This document shows positions 10,045 to 20,354 of a DNA stretch of 64,000 nucleotides, in pieces. The notes under the pieces were generated by a model. It searched no databases. It had not been told where the DNA came from and saw only the letters and a program-made list of their open reading frames with translations. The stretch lies in the NCBI GenBank assembly GCA_002298785.1, contig DBMR01000046.1:1-64000 (forward strand), given 5' to 3'. The DNA comes from Verrucomicrobia subdivision 3 bacterium UBA693. GTDB lineage: Bacteria; Verrucomicrobiota; Verrucomicrobiia; Limisphaerales; UBA8199. The position numbers were made by a program, and so were the translations under genes. Numbering within the stretch: position 1 is the stretch's first letter; each line of letters begins with the position of its first letter.

Positions 10045-13000
10045 ATGCGACGTTGCCTGCATGACTTCTCGGTTTTGATTTTCACCGGCATCGCGCTCTG
10101 GCTCGCGGCCGGCTGCCAAACCGCCTTGGCAGCCTCGCCTCGACAGACCCTTTCGCTCTCCGGCCCGTGGGAATTCCAGCGTGACCGCGCCACGAACGGT
10201 TGGAAAACGGTTTCCGTCCCCTCGACCTTCCAGGACCATGAAGGCACCAACTTCCATGGTGTCGGTTGGTATCGCAGAACCACGGCGATGCCGGCTTTGC
10301 CCCCGGGTTTCCGCGCGCTGCTGCAATTTCACGGCGCTGCCACCGAAACGGAGGTGTGGTGCAACGGCCAACGGCTGGGATCACACGTGGGCGGATGGAC
10401 GCCCTTCCGTTTTGACGTCACCCCGGTGCTGCGCGCGGCCACGAACGGCCAACCCCTCGAGATCAAAGTGCGCCTGGACGAAAAGGTGGGGCACAACACC
10501 CAGGGCTTCCTCCCCATCATTGCGCCGCACTTTGGCGGCCTCTGGCAAACTGTGGAGTTGTTGCTGGTACCGGAAATCGCGATTGCCGATCTGGAACTGC
10601 TCGCGGTTGGCGATCCGGCCTCGCGTGAATTGCGGCTGGAGTTTCCCCTCCAGCACGACGACTCCCGCTCCGTCACCCAGGCGCTGGTCCATATCCGGCG
10701 CCGCGGCGAGTCGGACTGGACCGAGTTGAAACCCACTTTTGATCGCACCAACGACCTCCTGAAAATCCGGGCGCCCGTTGCCGGAGCAGAGTTGTGGGAA
10801 CCGGCGCATCCCGTCCTGTATGAAGTGCGGATTTCCCTGCCCACCTCGCCCGCCGACGAGGTCGTGACCCGCGTGAGTTTCCGTTCCATCGAAACCTTCG
10901 GCTCCCAATTCCGGCTGAACGGGAAACCGCTGAGCATCCGCGGCGTGCTGAACTGGGGCTACTCGCCGTCACAGTTCGCGCCCAATCCCGGCGAGGCGGT
11001 GTGGCGCAGCGAGTTTGAGCTGGCGCGCGCTCGCGGCTTTAACCTCATGAAATTCTGCCTGTGGATCCCACCGCGGCGTTGCCTGGAACTCGCGGATGAA
11101 CTCGGCATGCTGGTCTGGATGGAATACCCGACCTGGCATCCCAACCTGACGGAGAAATTCCTACCGGCGTTGCGTGGCGAATTCCGCGAGTTCTTCGAGT
11201 TCGACCGCAACCACCCCTCCGCGATCCTGCGCAGCCTTACCTGCGAAACCGGGCCTTCGGCCCAGTTGCCGGTCATTCAAAGCCTCTATGACCTGGCACA
11301 TTCACTCGTTCCGGGCGCCCTGGTCGAGGATGATTCCAGTTGGATCGGCTGGAATCGGGTCAACGATTTCTACGATGACCATCCCTACGGCAACAATCAT
11401 ACCTGGGTGAAAACGCTGCGCGGTTTCGACGAGTACATCCTGGGACACGGTCTGAAGCCGCTGGTGCTGGGCGAGGCCATCGCTGCCGACACCTGGATCG
11501 ATCGTCCCGCCCTGCTGCAATACCTCGGCACCAACCGGCCGTGGTGGGCTCCCGGACCATTGGACGCCACCGAAACCTGGCGCCAGCGCCTCACGCCCAT
11601 CTGCGGTGAAGCTTCCCTCGCCAACCTGGTCCAGGATTCTCTCCATTACGCGTTGCTGATGCGCAAATTCCAGGTGGAAGCTTTTCGCCGCGAACTCCCT
11701 TATGCGGGCTACGTCGTCAGCGTCATCCGCGATGTCCCCAATGCCAGCATGGGTTTGGTCGATTACCTGGGCCGACCCAAATGGGCATCGTCCGACTGGG
11801 CCTGGCATGGAGAAACTATGCTGTTGCTCAAGACCGCGAATGATCGTCGTTCGTTTACCGACGGTCTCCCGCTCCATTTCGAATTGCTCCTCAGTCATTT
11901 CGGCGCTCATGCCCTCCAAGGCGGCACACTCGAGATCGCCCTGGAAAAGGTCACCGGAACCGGCGACAACGCCCAACGCCTGCCTTTGCACCAGCGCCGG
12001 GTCGAGGACCTCAACCAGTCTCCCGGCACTTTGGCTAGCCTGGTGGAAGTGGATTTCCCGTTGCCCGCAACCGATCAGCCGTTCCGCGTCGTGCTCTCCG
12101 CGTCCTTGACCAACTCGTCAGGACTGGTCCGCAACGAATGGCCGCTTTGGATCCTACCCCAGCCAAACCATGAGCCGTGCCGGATCACTTTCTACCGTAG
12201 CGCTGACACTGACGCCGTTCACGCGCTCTTTCCACAGAGTGCCTGGGACACCACCACCGCTAACAGCAATGCACCGGAGATCATCGTGGCGGCAAAATTC
12301 GACGCGGACCTCGCCCATGCCCTGGAATCAGGAGCCCGCGTGCTGTTGCTGCCTAATGGTGAAAAGTTCAGCTTCCGCACCAGTGAACACTGGTTTTTGC
12401 GTGGGGCCCCGGTAGTGCCCTCGAGCACCCTGCTGGAACAGGTGCCGCGCGAACTGTTGCTGGAGCTTCAGCACTTCGACCTCGCCGGACCAGTCGTCCC
12501 GAATCTGCCTCATTTTGAGAGCTTCGACCCGCTCCTGCTGCTGTGGGATACGCACGATCAAGCCACCGTGCGCACTCACGGCCTCGCGTTTGAAACGCGC
12601 GTCGGCACCGGCCGACTGCTGGTCTCAAGCCTGGCTCATTCCGGCGACACCGGCGCCGCCGGCCCATGGATGCTTGGAGTCCTCGCGAATCGACTGCTCC
12701 AACCCGCTCCGCCCCGCAAGGCCCTCCCAGCCGAGGTGTGGGATTACCTGAAAGCCTCGTTGCAGGCGGAACAAACCAACCTGGTCGAGCGTTCCTGGTC
12801 GTTCAGACCCGATCCGCGAAACGAAGGGCTGGCCCAAGGCTGGCACAAGCGGCAACTCGCTACCGACCGCGATTGGAAACCGATCCACATTGGCGCCTGG
12901 TGGGAATCGCAAGGCTACCCCGATCTCGACGGCTGGGCTTGGTACCGCCTGGAAGTGAACATCCCGGCCACGTGGCTGCAAAAGAAGGTTTACCTGTCGC

Positions 13001-13245
13001 TTGAGGGTGTGGACGACATTTATGAGCTCTTTGTGAATGGTCAGCTCGTCGGTAAAGGCGGCGACCTGGCCACCCGTCGTGATGCTTTATCCGAGAAGAA
13101 GAGTTACGAGCTCAACCCCCTAGTGCAACCCGGGACCAACACCATCGCCGTGCGTGTCTATGACTGGTTCGGGGCGGGAGGGATTTTCCGACCTGTGACC
13201 CTGGGCACTCTGCCATTAAATCCGCAGTTGGACCTGCTGCGGTGA
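10045..13245 (+). CDS. Secreted glycoside hydrolase family 2 protein
   Basis: This protein of 1066 residues follows the GH2 plan (beta-galactosidase/glucuronidase/mannosidase-like). It has an N-terminal signal peptide with a possible lipobox (LAAG-C), a sugar-binding jelly roll (LSGPWEFQRD... to about residue 190), an Ig-like domain, a TIM barrel, and a C-terminal jelly roll (about 960-1060). In the barrel, NHPSAILRSLTCETG aligns with the usual NHPSvilwSlgNE, so E401 is the expected acid/base. KPLVLGEA gives E477 as the likely nucleophile. The invariant Asn before the acid/base is Cys400 here. ATG 10045 is chosen over GTG 10018 because it gives a compact signal peptide. The substrate cannot be named. 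It is transcribed alone. Confidence 0.85.
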   Translation: MRRCLHDFSVLIFTGIALWLAAGCQTALAASPRQTLSLSGPWEFQRDRATNGWKTVSVPSTFQDHEGTNFHGVGWYRRTTAMPALPPGFRALLQFHGAATETEVWCNGQRLGSHVGGWTPFRFDVTPVLRAATNGQPLEIKVRLDEKVGHNTQGFLPIIAPHFGGLWQTVELLLVPEIAIADLELLAVGDPASRELRLEFPLQHDDSRSVTQALVHIRRRGESDWTELKPTFDRTNDLLKIRAPVAGAELWEPAHPVLYEVRISLPTSPADEVVTRVSFRSIETFGSQFRLNGKPLSIRGVLNWGYSPSQFAPNPGEAVWRSEFELARARGFNLMKFCLWIPPRRCLELADELGMLVWMEYPTWHPNLTEKFLPALRGEFREFFEFDRNHPSAILRSLTCETGPSAQLPVIQSLYDLAHSLVPGALVEDDSSWIGWNRVNDFYDDHPYGNNHTWVKTLRGFDEYILGHGLKPLVLGEAIAADTWIDRPALLQYLGTNRPWWAPGPLDATETWRQRLTPICGEASLANLVQDSLHYALLMRKFQVEAFRRELPYAGYVVSVIRDVPNASMGLVDYLGRPKWASSDWAWHGETMLLLKTANDRRSFTDGLPLHFELLLSHFGAHALQGGTLEIALEKVTGTGDNAQRLPLHQRRVEDLNQSPGTLASLVEVDFPLPATDQPFRVVLSASLTNSSGLVRNEWPLWILPQPNHEPCRITFYRSADTDAVHALFPQSAWDTTTANSNAPEIIVAAKFDADLAHALESGARVLLLPNGEKFSFRTSEHWFLRGAPVVPSSTLLEQVPRELLLELQHFDLAGPVVPNLPHFESFDPLLLLWDTHDQATVRTHGLAFETRVGTGRLLVSSLAHSGDTGAAGPWMLGVLANRLLQPAPPRKALPAEVWDYLKASLQAEQTNLVERSWSFRPDPRNEGLAQGWHKRQLATDRDWKPIHIGAWWESQGYPDLDGWAWYRLEVNIPATWLQKKVYLSLEGVDDIYELFVNGQLVGKGGDLATRRDALSEKKSYELNPLVQPGTNTIAVRVYDWFGAGGIFRPVTLGTLPLNPQLDLLR

Positions 13246-13389
13246 GGTCTTGGCCGGTTGGTGAAGCTCACAACTTCCCGCTTTCGGGGTGTTTGATCTC
13301 GCAGTCAAAATCCTAGACGTATTCCGCGTCCTGGCGCTGGCGACGCGTGGAAAGTTAGTGTCACGCAGCCCAAATCCTTGTGAAACCCC

Positions 13390-13851
13390 TCATAGTTTCA
13401 GTTCCATGAAGACGGTATCGGCCAGCGGTGTTGAATAATATCCCGCCCGCCGTTTGAAGCCGAGCGCTTCGTACAGCCGGATGGCGTTTTGCATGGAAGG
13501 CAGTGTATCCAGTCGCATCGACCGGTAGCCTATGCCTTGCGCCTCCTGCAGGATCTTTTCGGTTAGCAATTTGCCGACGCCGCGTCCTCGATAATCCGGA
13601 CGCACAAACAAACGTTTCAGCTCGCAGACCTCCGCTTCAAGGGGCCGTAAGGCGACGCAACCGGCCGCCCGGCCCTCGATTAGCGCCAGCAGCAAACGTC
13701 CGCGGGGCGGCGCATAAGGCCCAGGCAGCCCGGCCAGTTCAGCCGCAAATCCCTGAAACGACAAATCAATGCCCAGCCAGCTCGCATACTCCTCGAACAA
13801 GGCCCGCGCAAGAGCGAGCTCCTCTGGGCTGCCAGCGCGGACAACATTCAT
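13390..13851 (-). CDS. GNAT-family N-acetyltransferase
   Basis: This cytoplasmic acetyl-CoA-dependent transferase has 153 residues, which is typical. Motif A is LFVRPDYRGRGVGKLL, with the R-G-x-G-x-G acetyl-CoA loop. It is followed by MRLDTLPSMQNAIRLYEALGF, the usual B region. The start at 13851 (MNVVRAGS) is chosen because the frame upstream runs into the next gene and lacks family features. The acceptor substrate is unknown. It sits downstream of the SBBP-repeat gene on the same strand, 281 bp away. Confidence 0.88.
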   Translation of the reverse strand: MNVVRAGSPEELALARALFEEYASWLGIDLSFQGFAAELAGLPGPYAPPRGRLLLALIEGRAAGCVALRPLEAEVCELKRLFVRPDYRGRGVGKLLTEKILQEAQGIGYRSMRLDTLPSMQNAIRLYEALGFKRRAGYYSTPLADTVFMELKL

Positions 13852-14132
13852 GCGAGCGAAGCTATCGCCCAAGGCACGACCAACTGACGGGCGGTAAGCT
13901 GGCTCGGGTGCCTGTTCGAATAACTCATACCGCAGGATTATTGAGCCGGATTCGGTGGATGAACAGGAGAAAGACCAGTGACCTGCCTGCGCTTGGCCGC
14001 CGCCAACCGCAAACTCAACACCCGGAACACCGCGGGTTGTCCCCATCCTTTTTCCATCCTGTAATCCCGTCAAAAAATCTTGTGTTCCCGCATTCGTAAC
14101 CGCAAAACCCAGTCTTGGACGTCGGTGCTCCG

Positions 14133-17100
14133 TCACGGCGATGCTGGTGACCGCAGCCGGAAGAAGCGCTGCGGGCCGGCCGGCTCGTTGGTGTAGGAAT
14201 TCGCGCCCGACAAGAGATCGAGAAATGGTCCCTGCGCATTGGTGGCGCTCTGGAGCACGAAGGTGCCAAGCCAATCCAAGACCACAACGTCTCCCGCGCG
14301 ACCGATCTGGAGGACGGGAATGAGCGTCAAAAATCCGGGCGGACTGGTCACCGAACCGGCAGTGTTCTGAACGGTCACCGAATAAGCCCCGGCGTTTCCA
14401 GGCAGGAAGTTAGTCAGCGTCAAGGAGCTGCCCGTCGCTCCATTGATGGAGGCGCCGTTAAACAGCCATTGGTAGCCAAGAGGCCCGGTGCCGGTGGCGG
14501 TGACGCGCAAAACCGCATTCGAACCGGCAACGACCTGCTGGTTGACGGGGCCGGCTGAAATGTTCGGCCCTTTTACGCCGATCCTCGCGACGAACGCGTC
14601 ATTTAACCCGACGCTGACCAAGGTGTCGGTCAGGCCAAAAGACCCGGTGCCAGTGAAACGGCCGGCCAGGTAGGTGTTGTTGAATGCATCCACCGCGACT
14701 CCATTGCCGGCTTGGCCCAGGGGCTGGGCCCAGAACAGCGCGCCGTCGCTCCCGCGATACTTGGCGACATATCCCTGATGGTTCATCCGGTAGTTGTAGT
14801 TCTCGAAGTAGGCCGACCCGCTGACGGTGCCGGTGATATACGGGTTGCCGTCCAGGTCCAGCGCCAAACCGTCCGCCGTGAGATAATCCCCCGTGCAGCA
14901 CGAGAGCCAGCCGCCCCGCGTCCACAGCCGTCTGCCGGTCGCATCGTATTTGCTGATCAGCGGGTAGGTGCCGTAGCTGCGCATGGTGGCCGTGGCAAAG
15001 ATATTGCCCGCGGCATCGACTTTGATGTTCTGCCCATACCCCACCGCCCCGCCAATGCCCTTGGTGGTCCAGCTCAAGTTCCCGTCGGCATCGTATTTCG
15101 CCAGAAAGACCGTGCCCCCGTAGTAGCTGTTTGTATTGAAAATCACCCCGGCGCCAAAATCGGCTCTTCCGACCAAATAGCCCGTGACCAGGATGTTGGT
15201 GTCGTGATCCACGGTGATGCCGCTGCCGAGGCAGGTGTTGGTGCCGAACGCGGTTTTCGCCCAGACCACGTTCCCGGCGGGATCGTACTTGGCGACGAGG
15301 AAATTCGTCCCGGGATTGTTGGTGAACCAGATTCCATCCAAACCCGCGATCCAATCGAAATAGCCCGTGAGGTAAGTGTTCCCCACCGAATCGACCGCCA
15401 CCGCGTTGGCCTGATCGAAGAATCTGTATCCGGCCCGTTTGGCCCACAGGATGCCGCCCTGCGAATCGTACTTCGCGACGAAGATGTCCGAGAAATCTCC
15501 CAGATTGGTCAGGGTGTAAGGGCCGAAGTTCGCGCGCGCGGACAGGAAGCTCCCCGCGATCACCGCGTTGCCAGTCGCATCGACAGCCAGGCTCAGGGCG
15601 GAGTCGCCGGAGATTCCACCGGCGGTGTTCACCCACAACAACCCGCCGTTGGCGTCATACTTGGCCAGGAAAATATCCTCCTGCCCGGCGCTCGCCACCG
15701 GGAAGAGACCAAACATTGCATTGGTCTTGAAATAGCCCGCCACGAAGAGATTCCCCTCGCCATCCGTGGCAATGGCCTGGGCGACATCGTCCTGAATGCC
15801 GCCGGCGCTGCGGAGCCAGACAAACTCCGGAACCAAATCGGTCGTCAGCCGGGCGACCGCGCTGGTGACCACACCGAACGCGTTCGAAACCACCACGCGG
15901 TAGTTCCCCATATTGGCGTATTGCACATTGGTGACGCGCAGAAAGGAGCTGGTGGCATTCGCGATGCCGCTGCCGTTGAACTGCCATTGATAGGTGACTG
16001 CCGTCCCGCTGCTCACGCCCACCATGAACACCGCGTTGGAGCCGAAGAAGGCGGTTTGTTCCACCGGTGCAGTCGTAATCCAGGGCGCTGCATTAGAGGC
16101 AAACAGTTGCAGCCGGCTTAAAAAAGCATCCCTGCCGCCGGTGCTTGGCAGCAAATCGCCCCCCAAGCACGCCTCCGCGCTAAAGTAGCCGGCCACCACG
16201 GCTCCGCCCTTGCCGTCAGCGACCACCGCGTGAGCCGCATCGGTTCCCGAGCCGCCGCCACGCCGTACCTTGACGAGTTGCCCAGCGCCGTCGTAAAGCG
16301 CGACGAACAAATCGGAGCTGCCGGCGGAGCTCAGGGTGCTGTCCCCAAATCTGGCCGAGCCGGCAAACGCTCCCGCGAGGTAGGCGTTGCCACACCCATC
16401 CGTGGCGAGGCTGTTCCCATAATCGTACAGCCTCCCCCCCGCCTGCCGCACCCACAGAAGATTTCCCTCCACGTCATACCTGGCCAGGAATACGTCCGGC
16501 GCGTTGCTGTTGGCGCTGCTCACCGCATTGCTCCCGAACCAGGCCTGGTTCTGGATATAACCGCTGACCAGCGCATTGCCTTCCCGATCGGCGCAAAGGG
16601 CCAGGGCCTCATCATCGCTCTGCCCGGTTGAGCCGCCCTGCCGCACCCAGGCCACGCCCCCGTCCGACGATCGGTACTGCGCGATGAAAATGCCCAGGTC
16701 CCCAGGACTGTTAAGGCCGAAGGGGCCGAAGACGGCGGAGCCGAAGAAGGAACCGGCGACGTAAATGTGCCCCTTGCGGTCGCAGGCGATGGCCCGGCCG
16801 GTGTCCGAGCCCGCGCCCCCGGCGCTGCGGGCCCAGATCAACCGGCCGATGTAATTATACTTGGCGACAAAAATCTCGTTCGCCGTGCCGCCGTTGAGCG
16901 TGGTGCCATCGAACCGCGCGGAGCCCTGGCAGTAGCCGGTGATGATCGCGTTGCCCGAGTCATCCACCGCCACCCCGAGCGCTGCATCCTTCAGCGGGCC
17001 GCCCGCCTGGCTTCCCCACACCCAATTCCCCCGCGAATCCAACTGCGCCAGGAAAATATCAGTCCCGCCCGCGCTGATGAGATTCGTCGCTCCGAGACTC

Positions 17101-20100
17101 ACACTGCCACCAAATGAACCGACCACCAATACGCGGGTCCCCGTGCTGTCCAAGGCCAGCCCTGTGGCTCGATCGTTTTCAGTGCCCCCAGCCTGTGACA
17201 CCCACAGCAACGCCCCTGCTCTGTCGTACTTCGCCACGAAGATATCCTCCCCTCCGTGGCTGGCCAGTGCTGTGCCGCTGAAATCCGCCGTGCCGGAGAA
17301 ATACCCGGCCGCATAGACGTTGCCCGAAGCGTCGGTGACTACCGCCGCGGCTTCGTCATTTGAAACACCCCCGGCCCGCACACTCCAGAGATAATCCGGC
17401 TCGACCGCAACCGAAACGGTCGCGACCGCGCTGGTCACGGTGCCGAAAGCATTGCCAATTACGAGCGAGTAGTCGCCTCCCTGGGCGGGTCGCACGGCAT
17501 CAAGTGTCAGCACGGCGTTCGTTTCCCCTGGCAGGTCGGCGCCGCTGAGACGCCATTGGAAGCTCAAGGGCGGGCCGCCGAGAAACCCCAGGCCCAGTCT
17601 CGCATCGGCTCCGACGGCAAACGTCCGGCTTGACGGCTGGAGGGTGATCGTCGGAGGCAAATCCGGGTCGAGCGTCGCCAGCCGGGTCACGTAAGCGTCG
17701 CGACCACCCGCACCCGGCAGCGTCACATTTCCCAGACGTATTGATCCGGCGAAGCTTCCAGAGAGGTAAACGCTGCCGTTGGGACCGGCGCAAATGCCTG
17801 CTGCGGTGTCCACGCCACCGCTGCCCGCCGCAAGTACCCAAACCAGGTTCCCCGCCGCCGTGTACATCGCGACGAATGCATCGTCCGCTCCGTACCCTAA
17901 GACATTGGTGCCGCTGAAGTTCACCGTCCCAACGAAGCTCCCAGCCACGTAAGCATTGCCTCCGCTGTCCACCGCCACCGAAGTCCCGTAATCCGCGCTG
18001 TTCCCGCCGGCGCTTTTCGCCCATTGCACCTTTCCCTCATGGCCGTACTTGGCTAGAAATATCTCGGGCGCATTCCCGGCGCTCAAGGTCACCTCGCCGA
18101 ACTTCGCGACGCCCTTGAAGCTGCCTGTCACATACGCATTGCCGACGCCGTCGGAGGCAATCCCCGCGCCTGAGTCAGCGTAAAACCCACCGGCGGTGCT
18201 GACCCAAAGCACATTGCCGCCCGCTTCATACGCGGCGACGAAGATGTCCCCCGTTTCATACGCGGCATTTTCTGCCACCTCGACCCCGTCGAAATTCACG
18301 GTCCCGGAAAAGTCGCCCGTGACATAAATCGTCCCGTCGGGCGCGGCCGCAATGGCCCGGCCCTGGCTTTTGACATTGCCGACGCCTCGCTTCGCCCAAA
18401 CCGCCCGACCATAGCCGTCGAAACAGGCGACAAATACCGCGTTGGAAGAACCCGGAGACGTGAGCGCGAGATTATTCGTGGACAGGGTGTTCGCGCCGGC
18501 AAAAATCCCAGTCACGAAAACGTTCCCATCCGGTCCGACGCACAAGCCGTTGCCCTGCGCCGAGCCGGAGCCACCGCTCTGGACCGCCCACAGGATGTCG
18601 CCGGCAGGATTATACTTCGCCAGGAACAAGGCCGGCCCCGAGGCTTTCGTGAGCGTCAGCCCACCGAAGTTCGCCGTACCGGCGAACGACCCGGTGATAT
18701 ACACGTTACCAGCCGCGTCCGCCGCCACTCCAAAGGCTACATCCGAAGAATAGCCGCCATTCTGGAATAAGGAGGCGCTCCCGGCCTGCCGCACCCAAAG
18801 CAATTGTCCCCACCGATCATACTTGGCCAGGAAGATGTCCGGCCCGCCAATGCTGACCATGTTCGTAATCCCGAAATCCGCGGTTCCCAGGAAATAACCC
18901 GCCAGGTAAACATTGCCTTCCGCGTCCGCCGCCGTGCATTTGGCTTCGTCGTTGTTGCTTCCGCCTAATTGCCGGGCCCAGAGGAAGCCGGGTGGCGGGG
19001 TGACGGCAAGCGTCGCCGTACCGCTCGACGCGGTGCCATGGATATTTGTGACCACCGCCCAGTAGATGCCGGCGTCACCCGGCTGCACGGCGTCGAACCT
19101 GAGGGTTGCCTGCGACTTGCCCGCCAGTTCGGCACCGTCTCGGAGCCATTGATAGCTAAGCGGATCGTTGCCCCTGGCCACGACGCTGAATTCCACGGGC
19201 GCGCCGCGCGTGACCGTCACGCTTTGCGGGCTCGAGCTGATGGCCGGTGCGGTGCCGGTGATGGAAAGACTCACCATCTCGCTGAGCGCCCAGCCGAAGG
19301 CATTGGTGATTGCCACCCGATAATCCCCGGCATCGGCAGTCTGTATGTTGCGGAGCCCCAAACCCGACCCCGTCGCACCAGCCAAAGGGCTGCCGCCAAA
19401 CCACCATTGGTAATTCAAAGGCTCGCTGCCGTCCGCCACCACAAGCAGGAATGCGTCTCTGCCTGCCCCGAGCACCAGCGAGACGGGCTGCTCATGAATC
19501 ATCGGTGGGGCCAGCACCGTGAGGAACGCATTCGAGCTGGAGATCACACCCAGTTCGTTGCTCACCACCACTGAGTAATTCCCCTGCTGTGAAAACTGCA
19601 CATTCGTCAGCCCCAGGCTCGAGGCCGTCGCCCCCGGCAGGTTCGCTCCGTCTAACTGCCATTGGTAAGATATCGTCGGGTTGCCCACGGCATTCGCCGT
19701 CAGCATGGCGGTTTCGCCCGCGTTGACCGTCACGCTCTGCGGCTGTTCCAACAGCGCCAGCGCGGGCGCGATGGCTGCAAGTTGCCAGCCGGAAATCTTC
19801 CCCAGCCCTCCCGCCGTCAGCGTCACCGTCTCGCCCGCGCCGACCAGCACATTCGTAAACCGGACGTATTGCCGGCCTTCCTGCCACGAGGGCGGGTTGG
19901 TCAGCGGCGAGTCCAGGCAACCCTGCGAGCCCAGGTTGTTCGTCCCCACGGTGAGGGTGAAGTTGGCGTCCGGGCTGTAAGCGTAAAAGTCGTAAACCCC
20001 CGGGATGAGCTGCTCCGTAACGACCGACACGTTTGGGGCGTAGTTGTTATCGAACACATAAGTGTTGTACATGGGGTCCGTTGACCCGCAGGAACTCCCG

Positions 20101-20354
20101 AACATGCCGTTAATGATGGAAATCGTGACCGATGACAATGCTCCGTTGGCATACCTCAGATTGGTTACCGGGCTGTACCAGCCTACATTCCAGTAATCAT
20201 CCACTCCCTGCCCGACGGCTGCCGGTCCCGTCTTGATGGCATCGGGATACCCCAGGTCCATATTGATCAATGCCTGCGGCTGACCTCCTAACCCCACTTC
20301 ACCCCGGAAACCAACCGCAAGGGTTACGGCAACAATGATGAAACACTTCCACAT
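14133..20354 (-). CDS. Giant secreted protein: three 7-unit SBBP propellers and six Ig-like domains
   Basis: This protein of 2073 residues has a signal peptide (MWKCFIIVAVTLAVGF), then an N-terminal domain of unknown type (to about 200). Three Ig-like domains follow (about 205-460, each with an L.YQWwf/lnGa.l.GAt pattern). SBBP blocks lie at about 460-890, 990-1415 and 1505-1925, with one Ig domain after each block. A C-terminal module of about 60 residues ends RFFRLRSPASP. Each block holds seven copies of G-N-x-Y-x-x-G-x-F...F-x-A-K-Y-D-x-x-G-x-x-x-W by my count, which fits three seven-bladed propellers. ATG 20354 is used rather than 20480 because the signal peptide begins there. It is probably a surface adhesion or binding protein; the ligand is unknown. 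Confidence 0.85.
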   Translation of the reverse strand: MWKCFIIVAVTLAVGFRGEVGLGGQPQALINMDLGYPDAIKTGPAAVGQGVDDYWNVGWYSPVTNLRYANGALSSVTISIINGMFGSSCGSTDPMYNTYVFDNNYAPNVSVVTEQLIPGVYDFYAYSPDANFTLTVGTNNLGSQGCLDSPLTNPPSWQEGRQYVRFTNVLVGAGETVTLTAGGLGKISGWQLAAIAPALALLEQPQSVTVNAGETAMLTANAVGNPTISYQWQLDGANLPGATASSLGLTNVQFSQQGNYSVVVSNELGVISSSNAFLTVLAPPMIHEQPVSLVLGAGRDAFLLVVADGSEPLNYQWWFGGSPLAGATGSGLGLRNIQTADAGDYRVAITNAFGWALSEMVSLSITGTAPAISSSPQSVTVTRGAPVEFSVVARGNDPLSYQWLRDGAELAGKSQATLRFDAVQPGDAGIYWAVVTNIHGTASSGTATLAVTPPPGFLWARQLGGSNNDEAKCTAADAEGNVYLAGYFLGTADFGITNMVSIGGPDIFLAKYDRWGQLLWVRQAGSASLFQNGGYSSDVAFGVAADAAGNVYITGSFAGTANFGGLTLTKASGPALFLAKYNPAGDILWAVQSGGSGSAQGNGLCVGPDGNVFVTGIFAGANTLSTNNLALTSPGSSNAVFVACFDGYGRAVWAKRGVGNVKSQGRAIAAAPDGTIYVTGDFSGTVNFDGVEVAENAAYETGDIFVAAYEAGGNVLWVSTAGGFYADSGAGIASDGVGNAYVTGSFKGVAKFGEVTLSAGNAPEIFLAKYGHEGKVQWAKSAGGNSADYGTSVAVDSGGNAYVAGSFVGTVNFSGTNVLGYGADDAFVAMYTAAGNLVWVLAAGSGGVDTAAGICAGPNGSVYLSGSFAGSIRLGNVTLPGAGGRDAYVTRLATLDPDLPPTITLQPSSRTFAVGADARLGLGFLGGPPLSFQWRLSGADLPGETNAVLTLDAVRPAQGGDYSLVIGNAFGTVTSAVATVSVAVEPDYLWSVRAGGVSNDEAAAVVTDASGNVYAAGYFSGTADFSGTALASHGGEDIFVAKYDRAGALLWVSQAGGTENDRATGLALDSTGTRVLVVGSFGGSVSLGATNLISAGGTDIFLAQLDSRGNWVWGSQAGGPLKDAALGVAVDDSGNAIITGYCQGSARFDGTTLNGGTANEIFVAKYNYIGRLIWARSAGGAGSDTGRAIACDRKGHIYVAGSFFGSAVFGPFGLNSPGDLGIFIAQYRSSDGGVAWVRQGGSTGQSDDEALALCADREGNALVSGYIQNQAWFGSNAVSSANSNAPDVFLARYDVEGNLLWVRQAGGRLYDYGNSLATDGCGNAYLAGAFAGSARFGDSTLSSAGSSDLFVALYDGAGQLVKVRRGGGSGTDAAHAVVADGKGGAVVAGYFSAEACLGGDLLPSTGGRDAFLSRLQLFASNAAPWITTAPVEQTAFFGSNAVFMVGVSSGTAVTYQWQFNGSGIANATSSFLRVTNVQYANMGNYRVVVSNAFGVVTSAVARLTTDLVPEFVWLRSAGGIQDDVAQAIATDGEGNLFVAGYFKTNAMFGLFPVASAGQEDIFLAKYDANGGLLWVNTAGGISGDSALSLAVDATGNAVIAGSFLSARANFGPYTLTNLGDFSDIFVAKYDSQGGILWAKRAGYRFFDQANAVAVDSVGNTYLTGYFDWIAGLDGIWFTNNPGTNFLVAKYDPAGNVVWAKTAFGTNTCLGSGITVDHDTNILVTGYLVGRADFGAGVIFNTNSYYGGTVFLAKYDADGNLSWTTKGIGGAVGYGQNIKVDAAGNIFATATMRSYGTYPLISKYDATGRRLWTRGGWLSCCTGDYLTADGLALDLDGNPYITGTVSGSAYFENYNYRMNHQGYVAKYRGSDGALFWAQPLGQAGNGVAVDAFNNTYLAGRFTGTGSFGLTDTLVSVGLNDAFVARIGVKGPNISAGPVNQQVVAGSNAVLRVTATGTGPLGYQWLFNGASINGATGSSLTLTNFLPGNAGAYSVTVQNTAGSVTSPPGFLTLIPVLQIGRAGDVVVLDWLGTFVLQSATNAQGPFLDLLSGANSYTNEPAGPQRFFRLRSPASP

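Noticed and set aside
13852..14274. N-terminal extension of the GNAT gene
   Set aside because: The extra 141 codons overlap the SBBP-repeat gene in another frame and lack protein-like features. The GNAT fold begins at 13851.
14712..16121. Open frame of about 469 codons opposite the SBBP-repeat gene
   Set aside because: Periodic antisense of the repeats gives repeated pseudo-peptides; it has no independent support.
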